Shown piece after piece: positions 7,687-16,762 of a stretch of DNA of 57,728 nucleotides. Both the position numbers and the translations under genes were made by a program. The stretch is taken from positions 1 through 57,728 of IMG/VR virus record IMGVR_UViG_3300025151_004898; one strand, given 5' to 3'. Position 1 is the stretch's first letter. Each line of letters opens with the position of its first letter. This DNA is from a virus. A model generated the notes under the pieces. The model made no database searches, was not told the DNA's origin, and worked only from the letters and a program-made list of their open reading frames with translations.

Positions 7687-8342
7687 CCAAAAAATATCCA
7701 AAAATTAGAGCCGAAACTAGGCATATAGAAGGAAACGCTAGAGAAAGAAGTAATCTTAAATACATGGATTACTTTGATTGTGTGAATATTAATGGTCCGG
7801 TAGATAATAGTGATTGTGATTCTGAAAACTCGCTGTGCAATTGTCCATGCACAGGAGAAAATGGTGCGTCAGCAGTTCCTCTGTTTCGGGAACCAACAGA
7901 CGAAGAAATGCAATTTGCAAAAAATGCATTAAAACAATGCCAAACAAATGGTGATGATTATGATGGCTACTTTACTATAAACCCAGATGCATTGACCAGT
8001 AGTTGCGGGGTCCAGTGTCATGGTGATTACTTCTATAATGTGTTTCAAGTATCCAGAACATATTCTACCTTTTGGAAAACACCAAAGAAAGTTCCTCTGT
8101 ATAGAAACGCTCTCATAAATTTATACACCACAGAGCAAGCAGTAGCAATTATACCGGGAAACCTCCGTGTCAATGTAGGTGATTTTATATTTTTCCCTGA
8201 AGATGGAACACAGATAAATGCGAAGTATAGTGGTGGTTGGTTAGTTGCGAATATCGTACATGCTATTCCATCATTGCAGCAATATAAAATGATTTTAACC
8301 TTAATCCGAGACAGTAAAATAAACCACCCAGAAGGAAACTAG
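7683..8342 (+). CDS. Cysteine-rich baseplate-operon protein
   Basis: 219 aa from the ATG at 7683, which overlaps the previous stop as ATGA (an upstream GTG at 7674 is less likely). It carries clustered cysteines: C-D near residue 40, CNCPC at about 50-54, then ALKQC and SSCGVQC. Such spacing suggests metal binding or disulfides. The C-terminal half (VNVGDFIFFPEDG, WLVANIVHAI, YKMILTLIRDS) is beta-rich. The place between the hub-like protein and gp25 would fit a spike or tip component, but no PAAR motif was recognised. Function unknown. Confidence 0.6.
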   Translation: MTKKYPKIRAETRHIEGNARERSNLKYMDYFDCVNINGPVDNSDCDSENSLCNCPCTGENGASAVPLFREPTDEEMQFAKNALKQCQTNGDDYDGYFTINPDALTSSCGVQCHGDYFYNVFQVSRTYSTFWKTPKKVPLYRNALINLYTTEQAVAIIPGNLRVNVGDFIFFPEDGTQINAKYSGGWLVANIVHAIPSLQQYKMILTLIRDSKINHPEGN

Positions 8343-8343
8343 T

Positions 8344-8763
8344 ATGTCTGAATATACATTTCAAGACTTGGATTCGCAGTGTAGGATCAACTCATTTACA
8401 GAAGATATTTCTGTTCAGAGAGACTTACAAGCAATTAGACAATCAATTACAAATTTGGTACTGACCAGAAAAAACGAACGACCATTTGCACTATCTGGTG
8501 CCGGGGTTGGTCTTCAAGATTTATTTTTTGAATTATCCAGCAACGAGATGACTCCAAAGAAGGTATACATCAGAGAAGAGGCGAAAAGAATCATAAATAG
8601 GTATGAACCCAGAGTCAAATACAAGGATTTTACCATTACAAAGTCACCAAATTCGCATGATGCAATTAATGTAACAATATCTTACACTGTAACTGCGTTC
8701 GATGTTGATTCTCGTTTGTCAGATGAAGTTGTCGATGGGGTCAGCCTAAACCTAGAAAGATAG
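8344..8763 (+). CDS. 25: gp25 baseplate wedge protein
   Basis: 139 aa, matching T4 gp25 (132). It belongs to the gp25/lysozyme-like family, conserved from phage tails to type VI secretion (TssE), and joins gp6 and the sheath-initiating ring. Diagnostic blocks are INSFTEDISVQRDLQAIRQSI, NLVLTRKNERPF and GLQDLFFE, the last including the expected hydrophobic helix; a conserved E-AKRIINRYEPRV follows. It is not expected to have lysozyme activity. Followed by gp6 at four bases. Confidence 0.93.
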   Translation: MSEYTFQDLDSQCRINSFTEDISVQRDLQAIRQSITNLVLTRKNERPFALSGAGVGLQDLFFELSSNEMTPKKVYIREEAKRIINRYEPRVKYKDFTITKSPNSHDAINVTISYTVTAFDVDSRLSDEVVDGVSLNLER

Positions 8764-8767
8764 TCCA

Positions 8768-10402
8768 ATGATCAATAAAAAGCTAACTGAATTAGATTTT
8801 ACTGAAGTTAAAAGCAATTTGGCTGAATACATGCAGTCCAAAGAAAATACATTAGATTTTGATTGGACAGCAGATGGTTCTGTTGCAAATACTGTATTAG
8901 ATCTACTTGCATACAATACAATGTATTATGCATTCTATTCCAATATGCTTATCAATGAATCTTTTTTAGATACAGCACAGAGATTAGATAGCATTATATC
9001 CCTATCAAAACCATTAGATACTGAACTATCACATCGATTATCTGCGTCAGCAACACTGAATCTAGTAAATAATTCCTCTTCCACTATCACAATGCAACCA
9101 TACAAGACAACCTTTACCGGAGTTGCTCCAAATGGACTTACGTATGTGTTTTATTATACCGGAGGTGCCACAAATGAAGTTTTAGATCCTGACTTTGATC
9201 GGAATCAGTCATATAATCAGGTTGATGTTGCGCCAGATGAAACAATATCAGTAACAGTATACCAAGGGCAGAGAGTGTATTTAAATGTACCTGCTACTAA
9301 TTTTGACTATACCAATCAATATTTTTCTATCAATGATAAATCAATGGATCCACGCACACTGAGAGTATATGTCCAAGAAACATCTGATGGAACAAAGCAA
9401 TATTACAAAACAATTCAACAAGCAGATACAACCGCGAGCAGCAGAGTATATACTTTATCAACTACTCAAAAAGGTTATAATGTATTTTTTGGTGGGGAAC
9501 AATCATCTAGCGGATCTTACATAGGTCGAGGCGTTGGACCAGAGGAAACGGTATATTACAGCTATGTTTCCACGAGTGGTACAGTTGTTAATGGAGCACA
9601 AAAGTTCAAGTCAGGCAGTCTATTACAAGTAAAAAACCCGAACGTTATTGCTCGCGGAGGATACTCTACGCTTGATACAGAAACTGCTCGATTTATGGCA
9701 ATCCGTGGAGGAAAGGCACATAATGATAGACTGGTAACTGTATCTGATTTTTTATCCTACATTCTAGATTTAGGAAAAATAAACACAAATCCAAAGAAAC
9801 CAAATGCTAACATTTCTGTATACGGTAGTCCAGAATCCGCAGAAAAAACTAGCGGCACTATTTACTGGAGTGCTTATGATCAGATCACAGGAATAATCCC
9901 ATCAACATCTTCAGTTGTTACTGATATAGTTTCGGACATTGAAGACAAGGTAATGGCGGGACTAAAGTTTGAATATAAAGCACCAACAGAAATTAATTGG
10001 ACAATAACTCTGGTAGATAAAACTCAGCTATCAAAATTGTATGCCCAGTATCAGACTGGATTCAATTCCGTGCTAGTGGGAAGTGATATTGGTTGGAGTG
10101 CAGCAGCATTTAGTATCACGAAGATAGCATCAACACAAACAAAATTTGATATAAAAAATCCACTTAGCACGCTTGTAGTGACCGTACTAAAAGACGGAAC
10201 AAATCAAGAAGCTACGTTAAGTGGTGGCAATTTAGTTGTAGATGGAACAACAATCGGCACATATAGTTTGACTGCCGGTACTATTAGTCTTGATTCCACT
10301 ACGTTTACCTCGTTAGTCAGTATAACAGGAACAGCAGATCCAACACAATCAAATCTCAACGTTGCAAAACATGAAAATCTTGCAACAATCGCAGGTAATT
10401 AA
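8768..10402 (+). CDS. 6: gp6 baseplate wedge protein
   Basis: 544 aa baseplate J-type wedge protein that forms the inner baseplate ring. The N-terminal region LTELDFTEVKSNLAEYMQSK with DWTADGSVANTVLDLLAYNT and the NMLINESFLDTAQ helix is the clear gp6/baseplate J signature. A second helical block, ARFMAIRGGKAHNDRLVTVS (about residues 307-326), is the usual 'A-exxR-RAVT-xDY' segment. T4 gp6 is 660 aa, so this version is shorter. It overlaps the next gene by one base (TAATG). Confidence 0.9.
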   Translation: MINKKLTELDFTEVKSNLAEYMQSKENTLDFDWTADGSVANTVLDLLAYNTMYYAFYSNMLINESFLDTAQRLDSIISLSKPLDTELSHRLSASATLNLVNNSSSTITMQPYKTTFTGVAPNGLTYVFYYTGGATNEVLDPDFDRNQSYNQVDVAPDETISVTVYQGQRVYLNVPATNFDYTNQYFSINDKSMDPRTLRVYVQETSDGTKQYYKTIQQADTTASSRVYTLSTTQKGYNVFFGGEQSSSGSYIGRGVGPEETVYYSYVSTSGTVVNGAQKFKSGSLLQVKNPNVIARGGYSTLDTETARFMAIRGGKAHNDRLVTVSDFLSYILDLGKINTNPKKPNANISVYGSPESAEKTSGTIYWSAYDQITGIIPSTSSVVTDIVSDIEDKVMAGLKFEYKAPTEINWTITLVDKTQLSKLYAQYQTGFNSVLVGSDIGWSAAAFSITKIASTQTKFDIKNPLSTLVVTVLKDGTNQEATLSGGNLVVDGTTIGTYSLTAGTISLDSTTFTSLVSITGTADPTQSNLNVAKHENLATIAGN

Positions 10403-11847
10403 TGACACTACAATTCTACAATTCATTAGGATTTGATGGTAGCAATCCAGACGGTTCAGATGGGACCAATGAAAATACATCTGATAAGTTGTTACGAATT
10501 TCTAATAATCTTCCTAAAGAATATAACAATGCAGAATTCATAGAACTCCCAGTCATCAATAAGTATATTAGTGTAGAAACTCAATTACCACAATGGTTAG
10601 TAGAATCTAATAGAAATATTGACGCATTTCTTACTCAGATATTGCAGAATTATTATGATTGGTTATATGATAGCAATACTGGTAGTGGTTATTATCTAGA
10701 TGATAAATTTGCCACAATAAAGGATATTGAAGATATACCACCAGAATTAGTGGGGTATATTTTATCGAACTATCTTGCAGAATCTAGCTCACTAATGGAT
10801 GTGTATGTGCTGAGTTCAGAATTAAAGTTGGGAACTGTTTCTCTAAGAGAAGGTACAGTATTAATTGATCGCGGCGATACTGGCGTGGAGGTCATGGAAC
10901 ATGGTCTGATTATAAATGGTAATGTGCGAAATACGAAGGATGGTGGAATTTATTCTGCTCCGACGCAATCGACACAGGAAAGTGTATTAGTAATTTCTGA
11001 TATAAACTCACCATATGTTAATACCAAAACAAATCTATCGATTAATTCTTTTGGAAGAATAGTAGATAATTCAAATACTTCTGTGGAAGATAGTTTGGAC
11101 TCAGCGACGACTGATACTGCTCCAGTGGAAGTTGAAATATTACCACTAGTAACAACACAATCTGCTAGACGTTTTATGCTTAATATTACTGAGCAATTTT
11201 ATAATAACAAAGGAACGGCAAAAGGAATTTCATATTTTTTCAATACCTTGTTAGGAACAGAATCAGTTGAAGTCGTTTATGATGGAAAATCATCATACGA
11301 ATTAGTTCTGAATTGGAAAAATTATACTATACCCAAACACTACTATGAAGATTTCTACCTCACATATGTTCACCCCGTTGGTACTGCATATACACTAAAC
11401 CAACAGGTGTCTACAGACTTCCCATCAAGACCGGCACTTGGTGGTGGGGATTCTGGAGGCAATTCTGGTGATATACCACAATTTAGTGCATGGGAAGAAT
11501 TGACGTATGGAGACGGTGCATACGATACTACAGGCACAGGACAAGAAATTTCTGTTATTGGTAATTATTTCCCCTATACATTAGGGGATACTGGAGACAT
11601 AGCCGTTACAGCAGGTTGCTCCGGAGCAACCGTGAGTGGAATCACCAATGGTGCAACAGGTAATACGTATACAAATATGATAACATTTGCTTTCCCTGAC
11701 TGGAGTACCGCAGTTGAAATTGCTGGTTCAACCTTTGGTTTGATAAATATATACGAGTTTGCACACTTAGATGCAGCTTCAGGAAGCACTTCTCCAAATG
11801 ATGGACGAGTAGCAAATTATAGTTGTCCAGTAGGAGGATACACTTAA
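10402..11847 (+). CDS. Baseplate wedge protein, gp7/tail protein I-like
   Basis: 481 aa. The N-terminal half resembles the tail-protein-I core: a helix LPQWLVESNRNIDAFLTQIL, a YYDWLY segment, then later ITEQFYNNKGTAKGISYFFN and the LGTESVEVVYDG strand, finishing with DFYLTYVHPVGTAYTL. In T4 the equivalent module is within gp7 (1032 aa); here the protein is less than half that length. The C-terminal 140 residues (after GGGDSGGNSG) are a Gly/Thr-rich separate domain. Position between gp6 and gp8 supports the gp7 role. Overlaps gp8 by TAATG. Confidence 0.6.
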   Translation: MTLQFYNSLGFDGSNPDGSDGTNENTSDKLLRISNNLPKEYNNAEFIELPVINKYISVETQLPQWLVESNRNIDAFLTQILQNYYDWLYDSNTGSGYYLDDKFATIKDIEDIPPELVGYILSNYLAESSSLMDVYVLSSELKLGTVSLREGTVLIDRGDTGVEVMEHGLIINGNVRNTKDGGIYSAPTQSTQESVLVISDINSPYVNTKTNLSINSFGRIVDNSNTSVEDSLDSATTDTAPVEVEILPLVTTQSARRFMLNITEQFYNNKGTAKGISYFFNTLLGTESVEVVYDGKSSYELVLNWKNYTIPKHYYEDFYLTYVHPVGTAYTLNQQVSTDFPSRPALGGGDSGGNSGDIPQFSAWEELTYGDGAYDTTGTGQEISVIGNYFPYTLGDTGDIAVTAGCSGATVSGITNGATGNTYTNMITFAFPDWSTAVEIAGSTFGLINIYEFAHLDAASGSTSPNDGRVANYSCPVGGYT

Positions 11848-13724
11848 TGTCTAATATCAGAAAAATATTGAACACCGGAACAAATAAGTACCAAAATGCC
11901 GTTAGAGAAATGAAACGAGCAATCTATTCTGATAATGTGTATGTGTCATTGCACGCAAATAGTCTGTCATCAAATGTTGACAATACATTAGAAAGTTTGA
12001 ATGAGTTCTGGATGTCTTCTGTTTTTATGCAAAGAGTAGTCCGTGATAATTATAGACTGTGCTTTCCTCGTGTAAATTGGACAAAATCAGAGCAATATGA
12101 TCGATATAACCCAGAGGAAAATCCCCAAACACAGAATTGTGTGATATTTGACGATAAAATCGGCAACGGTGTTTTGTTTTTGTGTGTAGGAAATAATATC
12201 CACAATAGAACCGATTATGCTAATTCTTCTGTATACAGACCTAGCTTTGGGTATACTAGCGTTGCAGATTTACCCTCGGGGGTAATAGAACATGCTGATG
12301 GGTATAGATGGATACCACTGGCGCAGACTGATGTTCGTTTTACTGATAGTGCATGGGTGTCATTGGAGGTTCGTGATGGTATCAGCTTCTTCGGTTCCGA
12401 TGAAGGTAATTACATTGATGATGGTGTCACCCTTCTAGATTTTAAAACAGCAGTTGCTGGAGGATCAGCCAGTGGTATTTCCTTTGGTCAAACTGGTGCC
12501 GTAAACTTTTATGCAGTAAATAACGAATATGACCAGACAGCATCGTCGGAAGTTCCGTCCGGATCAGTACTGTTCTCAACACAGAACATGGAAAGATATG
12601 ATGCCTTCCTGTTCCAACAAGCACTAAAGTTAAAAGGAAATGATACGCAGATCAGGTTTGATTCTGGTAATTCCTCTGGAGCATTGCCTTCCAGTATTAC
12701 CCCAGTACCACTTTATGATCAAATTGTAAATTCGCCATTTAGTGTAACATCACCTGTTGGTTGGTATAATAAACGAGTACGTGAATGGGAAGATAAAGCT
12801 GGATCTGTTGAGATGATCTACTTAGATCCCAAGGCTGGTAATTTGTCAGGTACAGATTTTAGATTTACTGGTTTAACAGCCCCATCAATAGAAGCAAAGG
12901 GAAATGGAACTTCACCTGTCGTAGATTTTATTACCACAAAGATAAATGATAATACATGGGAGATTAGAGGTGTTGAAGTTACAACCAATCTATCTACAAA
13001 CGAAAGAAACGTAGGTGTTGGTAATACTCGAATTGAGTTTGTAGTAGAAAATACTGATAATAATCTTGGGTTTGAAAATTCTATTAAGTATTTGCTCACA
13101 CCGTATGGTGGACTATTAAAGGAAGAAAACCTATATGGTCCAGTCATTCCGATAAACTCATTCATGATGAATGTAACCATAGACGAGAATGATATAGAAA
13201 CTACACTTGATAGAGCAGCAAGTAATATTAGTAGCCCAACACAGTTTGATGCATATTCTCTCATTGTTGACGCTAAAAATTATGCAAATGATAGAGAATT
13301 GGGAATGGATCTTCCTGCAAATAAAACAGAATTTTTAGATCAAACTCTGGTTGCAGACTTTTCGTTCAGTGGAGTAACAATTCCTGCTGCTGGAGATTTG
13401 ATTTATGAAGGCAACCCAAAGATAGGAACAGGGGTATCCCGTGGTTCTTTATTGGGTGTAGTACAAACCATAGAGTCTCCGGCACCCCCATTGAGTCCAT
13501 ATAACATTCAATTTACCACATCGCAACCTAGTGCATTTGGTTCTGGTAAAACTTTTTATATTGGATCAGGAACTTCTTTCAAAGAATACACCCAAGTCAC
13601 AACGACAAAAAATCCAGATGTCAAAGCCCTAACTGGAACGGTTGTTCATATGGGCAAATCAAGTTTTGATCTCAGTTCAGCAACAACTAAAAGAATAACA
13701 ATTAAATATATAACAAGGGTATAA
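11847..13724 (+). CDS. 8: gp8 baseplate wedge protein (enlarged)
   Basis: 625 aa from the ATG at 11847, chosen because it overlaps the previous stop as TAATG; an ATG at 11823 would overlap by 25 bases. The block YVSLHANSLSSNVDNTLESL, then NEFWMSSVFMQRVVRDNYRL and CFPRVNWT corresponds to the gp8 pattern 'W-xM-xxRVxxxDxxLVIPRxDW'. T4 gp8 is 334 aa; here the beta-rich second half is long (NNIHNRTDY through LTGTVVHMG). gp8 bridges gp7 and the fibre-bearing gp10/gp11 parts of the wedge. Confidence 0.75.
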   Translation: MSNIRKILNTGTNKYQNAVREMKRAIYSDNVYVSLHANSLSSNVDNTLESLNEFWMSSVFMQRVVRDNYRLCFPRVNWTKSEQYDRYNPEENPQTQNCVIFDDKIGNGVLFLCVGNNIHNRTDYANSSVYRPSFGYTSVADLPSGVIEHADGYRWIPLAQTDVRFTDSAWVSLEVRDGISFFGSDEGNYIDDGVTLLDFKTAVAGGSASGISFGQTGAVNFYAVNNEYDQTASSEVPSGSVLFSTQNMERYDAFLFQQALKLKGNDTQIRFDSGNSSGALPSSITPVPLYDQIVNSPFSVTSPVGWYNKRVREWEDKAGSVEMIYLDPKAGNLSGTDFRFTGLTAPSIEAKGNGTSPVVDFITTKINDNTWEIRGVEVTTNLSTNERNVGVGNTRIEFVVENTDNNLGFENSIKYLLTPYGGLLKEENLYGPVIPINSFMMNVTIDENDIETTLDRAASNISSPTQFDAYSLIVDAKNYANDRELGMDLPANKTEFLDQTLVADFSFSGVTIPAAGDLIYEGNPKIGTGVSRGSLLGVVQTIESPAPPLSPYNIQFTTSQPSAFGSGKTFYIGSGTSFKEYTQVTTTKNPDVKALTGTVVHMGKSSFDLSSATTKRITIKYITRV

Positions 13725-13736
13725 AAGGAAAACCAA

Positions 13737-14387
13737 ATGGGCGTAGAAGACAATCAATATCAAATCCCTAATCTAGATGCAAACACATCATTCTTTGCGT
13801 GGTATACCAAAGAAAATGATGAAGTCATTGCAAAGCTCAATAAACTTAAGTTATATGACATTGACATACCCGGTTCTCTTGCACAGGGCATCAGTGCTCA
13901 ACGTGGATCATCTGGCGGACAAACTTCTGGGTTCGTAGGATTTGCAATTGCCGGTTCAATTCCTCATGGGATAACACTTCAAGGTAATTTGGTGGTAACC
14001 GGAGATAATCTATTCACTGTAGAACACAAGACAGCATCAGTTACTGCTGGTATAACAAAAGGTAAGTTTGTATGTTTTGATCAATCTGGAGGAATAACAC
14101 TCACAAATGGAGCAACTTCCGGGATCACAACATCACCTTTCCATAAGAACGAAACAATTGGTGTTGTACACTCTATTGTAGGGAATACAGTTACTATTGC
14201 TGGTTCTGGTAAATATTCCGGCTTTACTGGATTAACCGTAGGTCAGGCATATTATCTTGACCCAACAACACTGGGCGGGTATACTACGAATGTACCAACA
14301 AACTCAGGCGAAACAAAGAAGAAATTATTCCTTTCAACAGGAACGGCAGAAGCTGTAATTCAAATTGGAGATTCTGACATAGTATAG
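13737..14387 (+). CDS. Putative virion structural protein
   Basis: 216 aa, unrecognised at family level. It has a short N-terminal helix (SFFAWYTKENDEVIAKLNKL), a Gly/Ser linker, then a beta-rich part with SVTAGITKGKFVCFD, IGVVHSIVGNTVTIAGSGKY and VGQAYYLDP, a pattern common in small decoration or fibre-head proteins ('GxxVxxxD... G xVxVxG... G..YYLD'). Preceded by an AAGGAAAA ribosome site (13727-13734). It follows gp8, where T4 has gp9 to gp12 attachment and fibre proteins, so attachment of fibres is a positional guess. Confidence 0.6.
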   Translation: MGVEDNQYQIPNLDANTSFFAWYTKENDEVIAKLNKLKLYDIDIPGSLAQGISAQRGSSGGQTSGFVGFAIAGSIPHGITLQGNLVVTGDNLFTVEHKTASVTAGITKGKFVCFDQSGGITLTNGATSGITTSPFHKNETIGVVHSIVGNTVTIAGSGKYSGFTGLTVGQAYYLDPTTLGGYTTNVPTNSGETKKKLFLSTGTAEAVIQIGDSDIV

Positions 14388-14388
14388 T

Positions 14389-14919
14389 ATGAATAGATCG
14401 TGTAAGCAGTGTAGCTCAAGAAAAATTACTTATTCCTTAGATGATGATTCGGGCAGACCGCCCGTAGATACGGAGATTAATAATATGGTTCGAAAAGGTT
14501 TTAGTATGGTGCAATCGTTTGCAACTTCGATGATTTCTCGTGGATTATCAAATAAGAAAACAAACAGACCCACAAAAAGACTTAGAGTTATTAGTTGCTT
14601 TGGTGATAGCTCAATTGGTGGGAATATCTCCCCGTGTGCAGGATTAATGTCAAGCAATGTAGAAAAAGGTAAATTCTACTGCGGTAAGTGTGGGTGTGGT
14701 GACAGAAAACAAACTTGGTTGATTGCTGATGGAGAATCATATTCAAAATTAGATTATCCCAAACTAAATTGTCCGCTATCCATGCCAGGATTTACTAACT
14801 ATAAACCATCAGAAAATAAAACAGACGATTCACGAAAGCGTGAAATTGAGCAATATGATATGGAAAAACTACAACAAATCACCATTAGCCTTCCATCCAA
14901 TGATGATATTGTAAAATAA
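14389..14919 (+). CDS. Cysteine-rich, likely zinc-binding protein before gp13
   Basis: 176 aa. Cysteines: RSCKQCSS near the N-terminus, ISCFGDSS, SPCAG, FYCGKCGCGDRKQTW and KLNCPLSMPG. The CxxC at the start and CGKCGCG in the middle read as a split zinc ribbon with a basic surround (KKTNRPTKRLRV). The C-terminus is acidic and helical. It starts one base after the previous stop and is the last gene before the gp13 late promoter. I do not recognise a named T4 homologue; a nucleic-acid or structural zinc protein is possible. Confidence 0.6.
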   Translation: MNRSCKQCSSRKITYSLDDDSGRPPVDTEINNMVRKGFSMVQSFATSMISRGLSNKKTNRPTKRLRVISCFGDSSIGGNISPCAGLMSSNVEKGKFYCGKCGCGDRKQTWLIADGESYSKLDYPKLNCPLSMPGFTNYKPSENKTDDSRKREIEQYDMEKLQQITISLPSNDDIVK

Positions 14920-14941
14920 AAATATTTGCACATCTAGATTC

Positions 14942-14949
14942 GATAAATA
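14942..14949 (+). promoter_or_regulatory. Late promoter element GATAAATA upstream of gp13
   Basis: Seven of eight bases match TATAAATA. It ends 15 bases before the gp13 ATG and lies in the 45-base gap after the Cys-rich gene; an AAGAGGTG ribosome site lies between. Likely start of the neck/packaging transcript. Confidence 0.55.
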
Positions 14950-14964
14950 TCTAAGAGGTGTAAA

Positions 14965-15777
14965 ATGACAACAAGACCAAATTCCAGAGAAACTCTAATA
15001 GATTATGCTTTTAGAAGACTAGGTTCACCTGTGGTTGACATAAATGTTGACTATGCACAGGCAGAAGAAAGATTGGATGATGCACTAGAATACTTCGCAG
15101 AAAGACACTTTGATGGTGTAGAGCGTTGTATTTTCTCATATCAAGTACAGGATGAAGATATAGCAAATCAATATATTGATACAAAAAATATTGGTTTAGC
15201 GATGGGATTTACTGGAGCAGCCAGCCCAACTGGAAAGGATATGCTTTCCGTAACACGAGTATATAAGTTTGGCGCATTAGCAAATCAAAATATGTTTGAC
15301 ATTAGATATCAGTTAGCATTGACTGATTATTTTGGAATAAACAGGGGTCTTGGTTATAGCAGTTCTCTTGGCTTAGCTGGATACGATAGTACAATGAGAT
15401 ATATCAAGATGGTAGAACAGTTCTTTAATCCAGAACATGTGCTGCACTTTAGTAAAGTTACTGATAGATTAATAATGGACACAAAGTTAAGTAGTGAATT
15501 GACCCCCGGAAATTTCATTGTGATAGAGGGATATGCGGCATTAAATCCGACAGATTTCCCAAAGATTTTCAATGATCGTTACCTGAAAGAATATGTTACT
15601 GCCTTAATAAAACGTCAGTGGGGACAGAATTTATCCAAGTTTGATGGTGTCCAATTGACAGGTGGAGTTACATTGCGAGGTGGTCAGCTATATCAGGAAG
15701 CTCTTGCTGAAGTGGCACAAATAGAACAGAAAATGCAATCGGAATACGAACTACCAATCAACTTCATAACGGGATAA
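14965..15777 (+). CDS. 13: gp13 neck protein
   Basis: 270 aa head-completion (neck) protein that, with gp14, seals the filled head and forms the tail docking site. The opening RETLIDYAFRRLGSPVVDIN, followed by DYAQAEERLDDALEYFAERH and FDGVER, is the standard gp13 signature; later blocks FGINRGLGYSSSLGLAGYDS and ALIKRQWGQNLSKFDGVQLT-GGV also fit. T4 gp13 is 309 aa. Start fixed by the GAGGTG ribosome site. Two bases separate it from gp14. Confidence 0.93.
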   Translation: MTTRPNSRETLIDYAFRRLGSPVVDINVDYAQAEERLDDALEYFAERHFDGVERCIFSYQVQDEDIANQYIDTKNIGLAMGFTGAASPTGKDMLSVTRVYKFGALANQNMFDIRYQLALTDYFGINRGLGYSSSLGLAGYDSTMRYIKMVEQFFNPEHVLHFSKVTDRLIMDTKLSSELTPGNFIVIEGYAALNPTDFPKIFNDRYLKEYVTALIKRQWGQNLSKFDGVQLTGGVTLRGGQLYQEALAEVAQIEQKMQSEYELPINFITG

Positions 15778-15778
15778 C

Positions 15779-16762
15779 ATGCCAAGAAATCCATACATCC
15801 GAGATAACCAACGAGAACAGAAACTTCTTGAAGATCTTAACGTTGAAACAATACGTTCAATGGGGAGAGATGTATATTATATACCAAGAACGCTTAATGA
15901 CCAAGATAAAATTCTTGGTGAAGATAGCACTTCATCATTCAATTCTGCATACTTGATTGATATGTATCATGAGGATTCGCAGGCGTTTGGTGGAGAGGGT
16001 GATATAATTGGTAAATTTGGTATTGATGTAAAGGATCGGGCTTCTTTTAGGGTTGCACGAAGAACTTTCATGCAGGAAGTTACAAAACGCAATAGTTTCA
16101 TTGATCGTCCACGGGAGGGCGATTTGATCTATTACCCCCTCTCTGGTAGTTTGTTCGAAATAACATTTGTTGAGCATGAGAACCCACTATACCAACTAGG
16201 TCAATTGTATTCGTTCGTTCTGTTTGTTGAGACATTTGCATACAATAATGAAGATTTTGCAACTGGGATATGTGATATTGATGAATGCTTTGAAGCTGCA
16301 AGGAAACAACGAGCGCAGGTACTTACTCTTGGGGAGTTTACTAACATTCCCGGATACACAGAGAACTACTTTAAAGGTGAAATTGTATATCAAGTTGATG
16401 GAGCATCGGGTACTGATGAAGATGCCATTATAGGAAATGCAACCGCAACAGCAGAGGTTATTGATTGGAATCCAGAGACACTAGAACTTACTGTTGGCAA
16501 TATTGATGGTACATTTAAGCCAACTGATGATGGTGGTATTGGGATTCCAAAACCCCAAACGATTAGAGGCAATAGTAGCAATGCGGAAAGAGTCTTACCA
16601 GCAGCCGGACTTGAACCGATAGCTGATGCAGACTTCTTTACTCAAATCAATACTGTTACTGATGAACTAGATGGTGATAATGAAGAAATTAATTTGGAAA
16701 TAGAAAAAGATGATTTGGTTGATTTTGATGATAACAACCCATTCTCGGAAGGTAGCTATTAA
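15779..16762 (+). CDS. 14: gp14 neck protein
   Basis: 327 aa, larger than T4 gp14 (256). Diagnostic opening MPRNPYIRDNQREQKLLEDL, then MGRDVYYIPRTL and the FASAY-like helix region SAYLIDMYHEDSQAFGGEGD. The YPLSGSLFEITFVEHENPLY segment is the conserved beta core. gp14 partners gp13 in the neck; tail attachment fails without it in T4. The C-terminal extra 70 residues are acidic (DGDNEEINLEIEKDD). Overlaps gp15 by one base (TAATG). Confidence 0.93.
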   Translation: MPRNPYIRDNQREQKLLEDLNVETIRSMGRDVYYIPRTLNDQDKILGEDSTSSFNSAYLIDMYHEDSQAFGGEGDIIGKFGIDVKDRASFRVARRTFMQEVTKRNSFIDRPREGDLIYYPLSGSLFEITFVEHENPLYQLGQLYSFVLFVETFAYNNEDFATGICDIDECFEAARKQRAQVLTLGEFTNIPGYTENYFKGEIVYQVDGASGTDEDAIIGNATATAEVIDWNPETLELTVGNIDGTFKPTDDGGIGIPKPQTIRGNSSNAERVLPAAGLEPIADADFFTQINTVTDELDGDNEEINLEIEKDDLVDFDDNNPFSEGSY

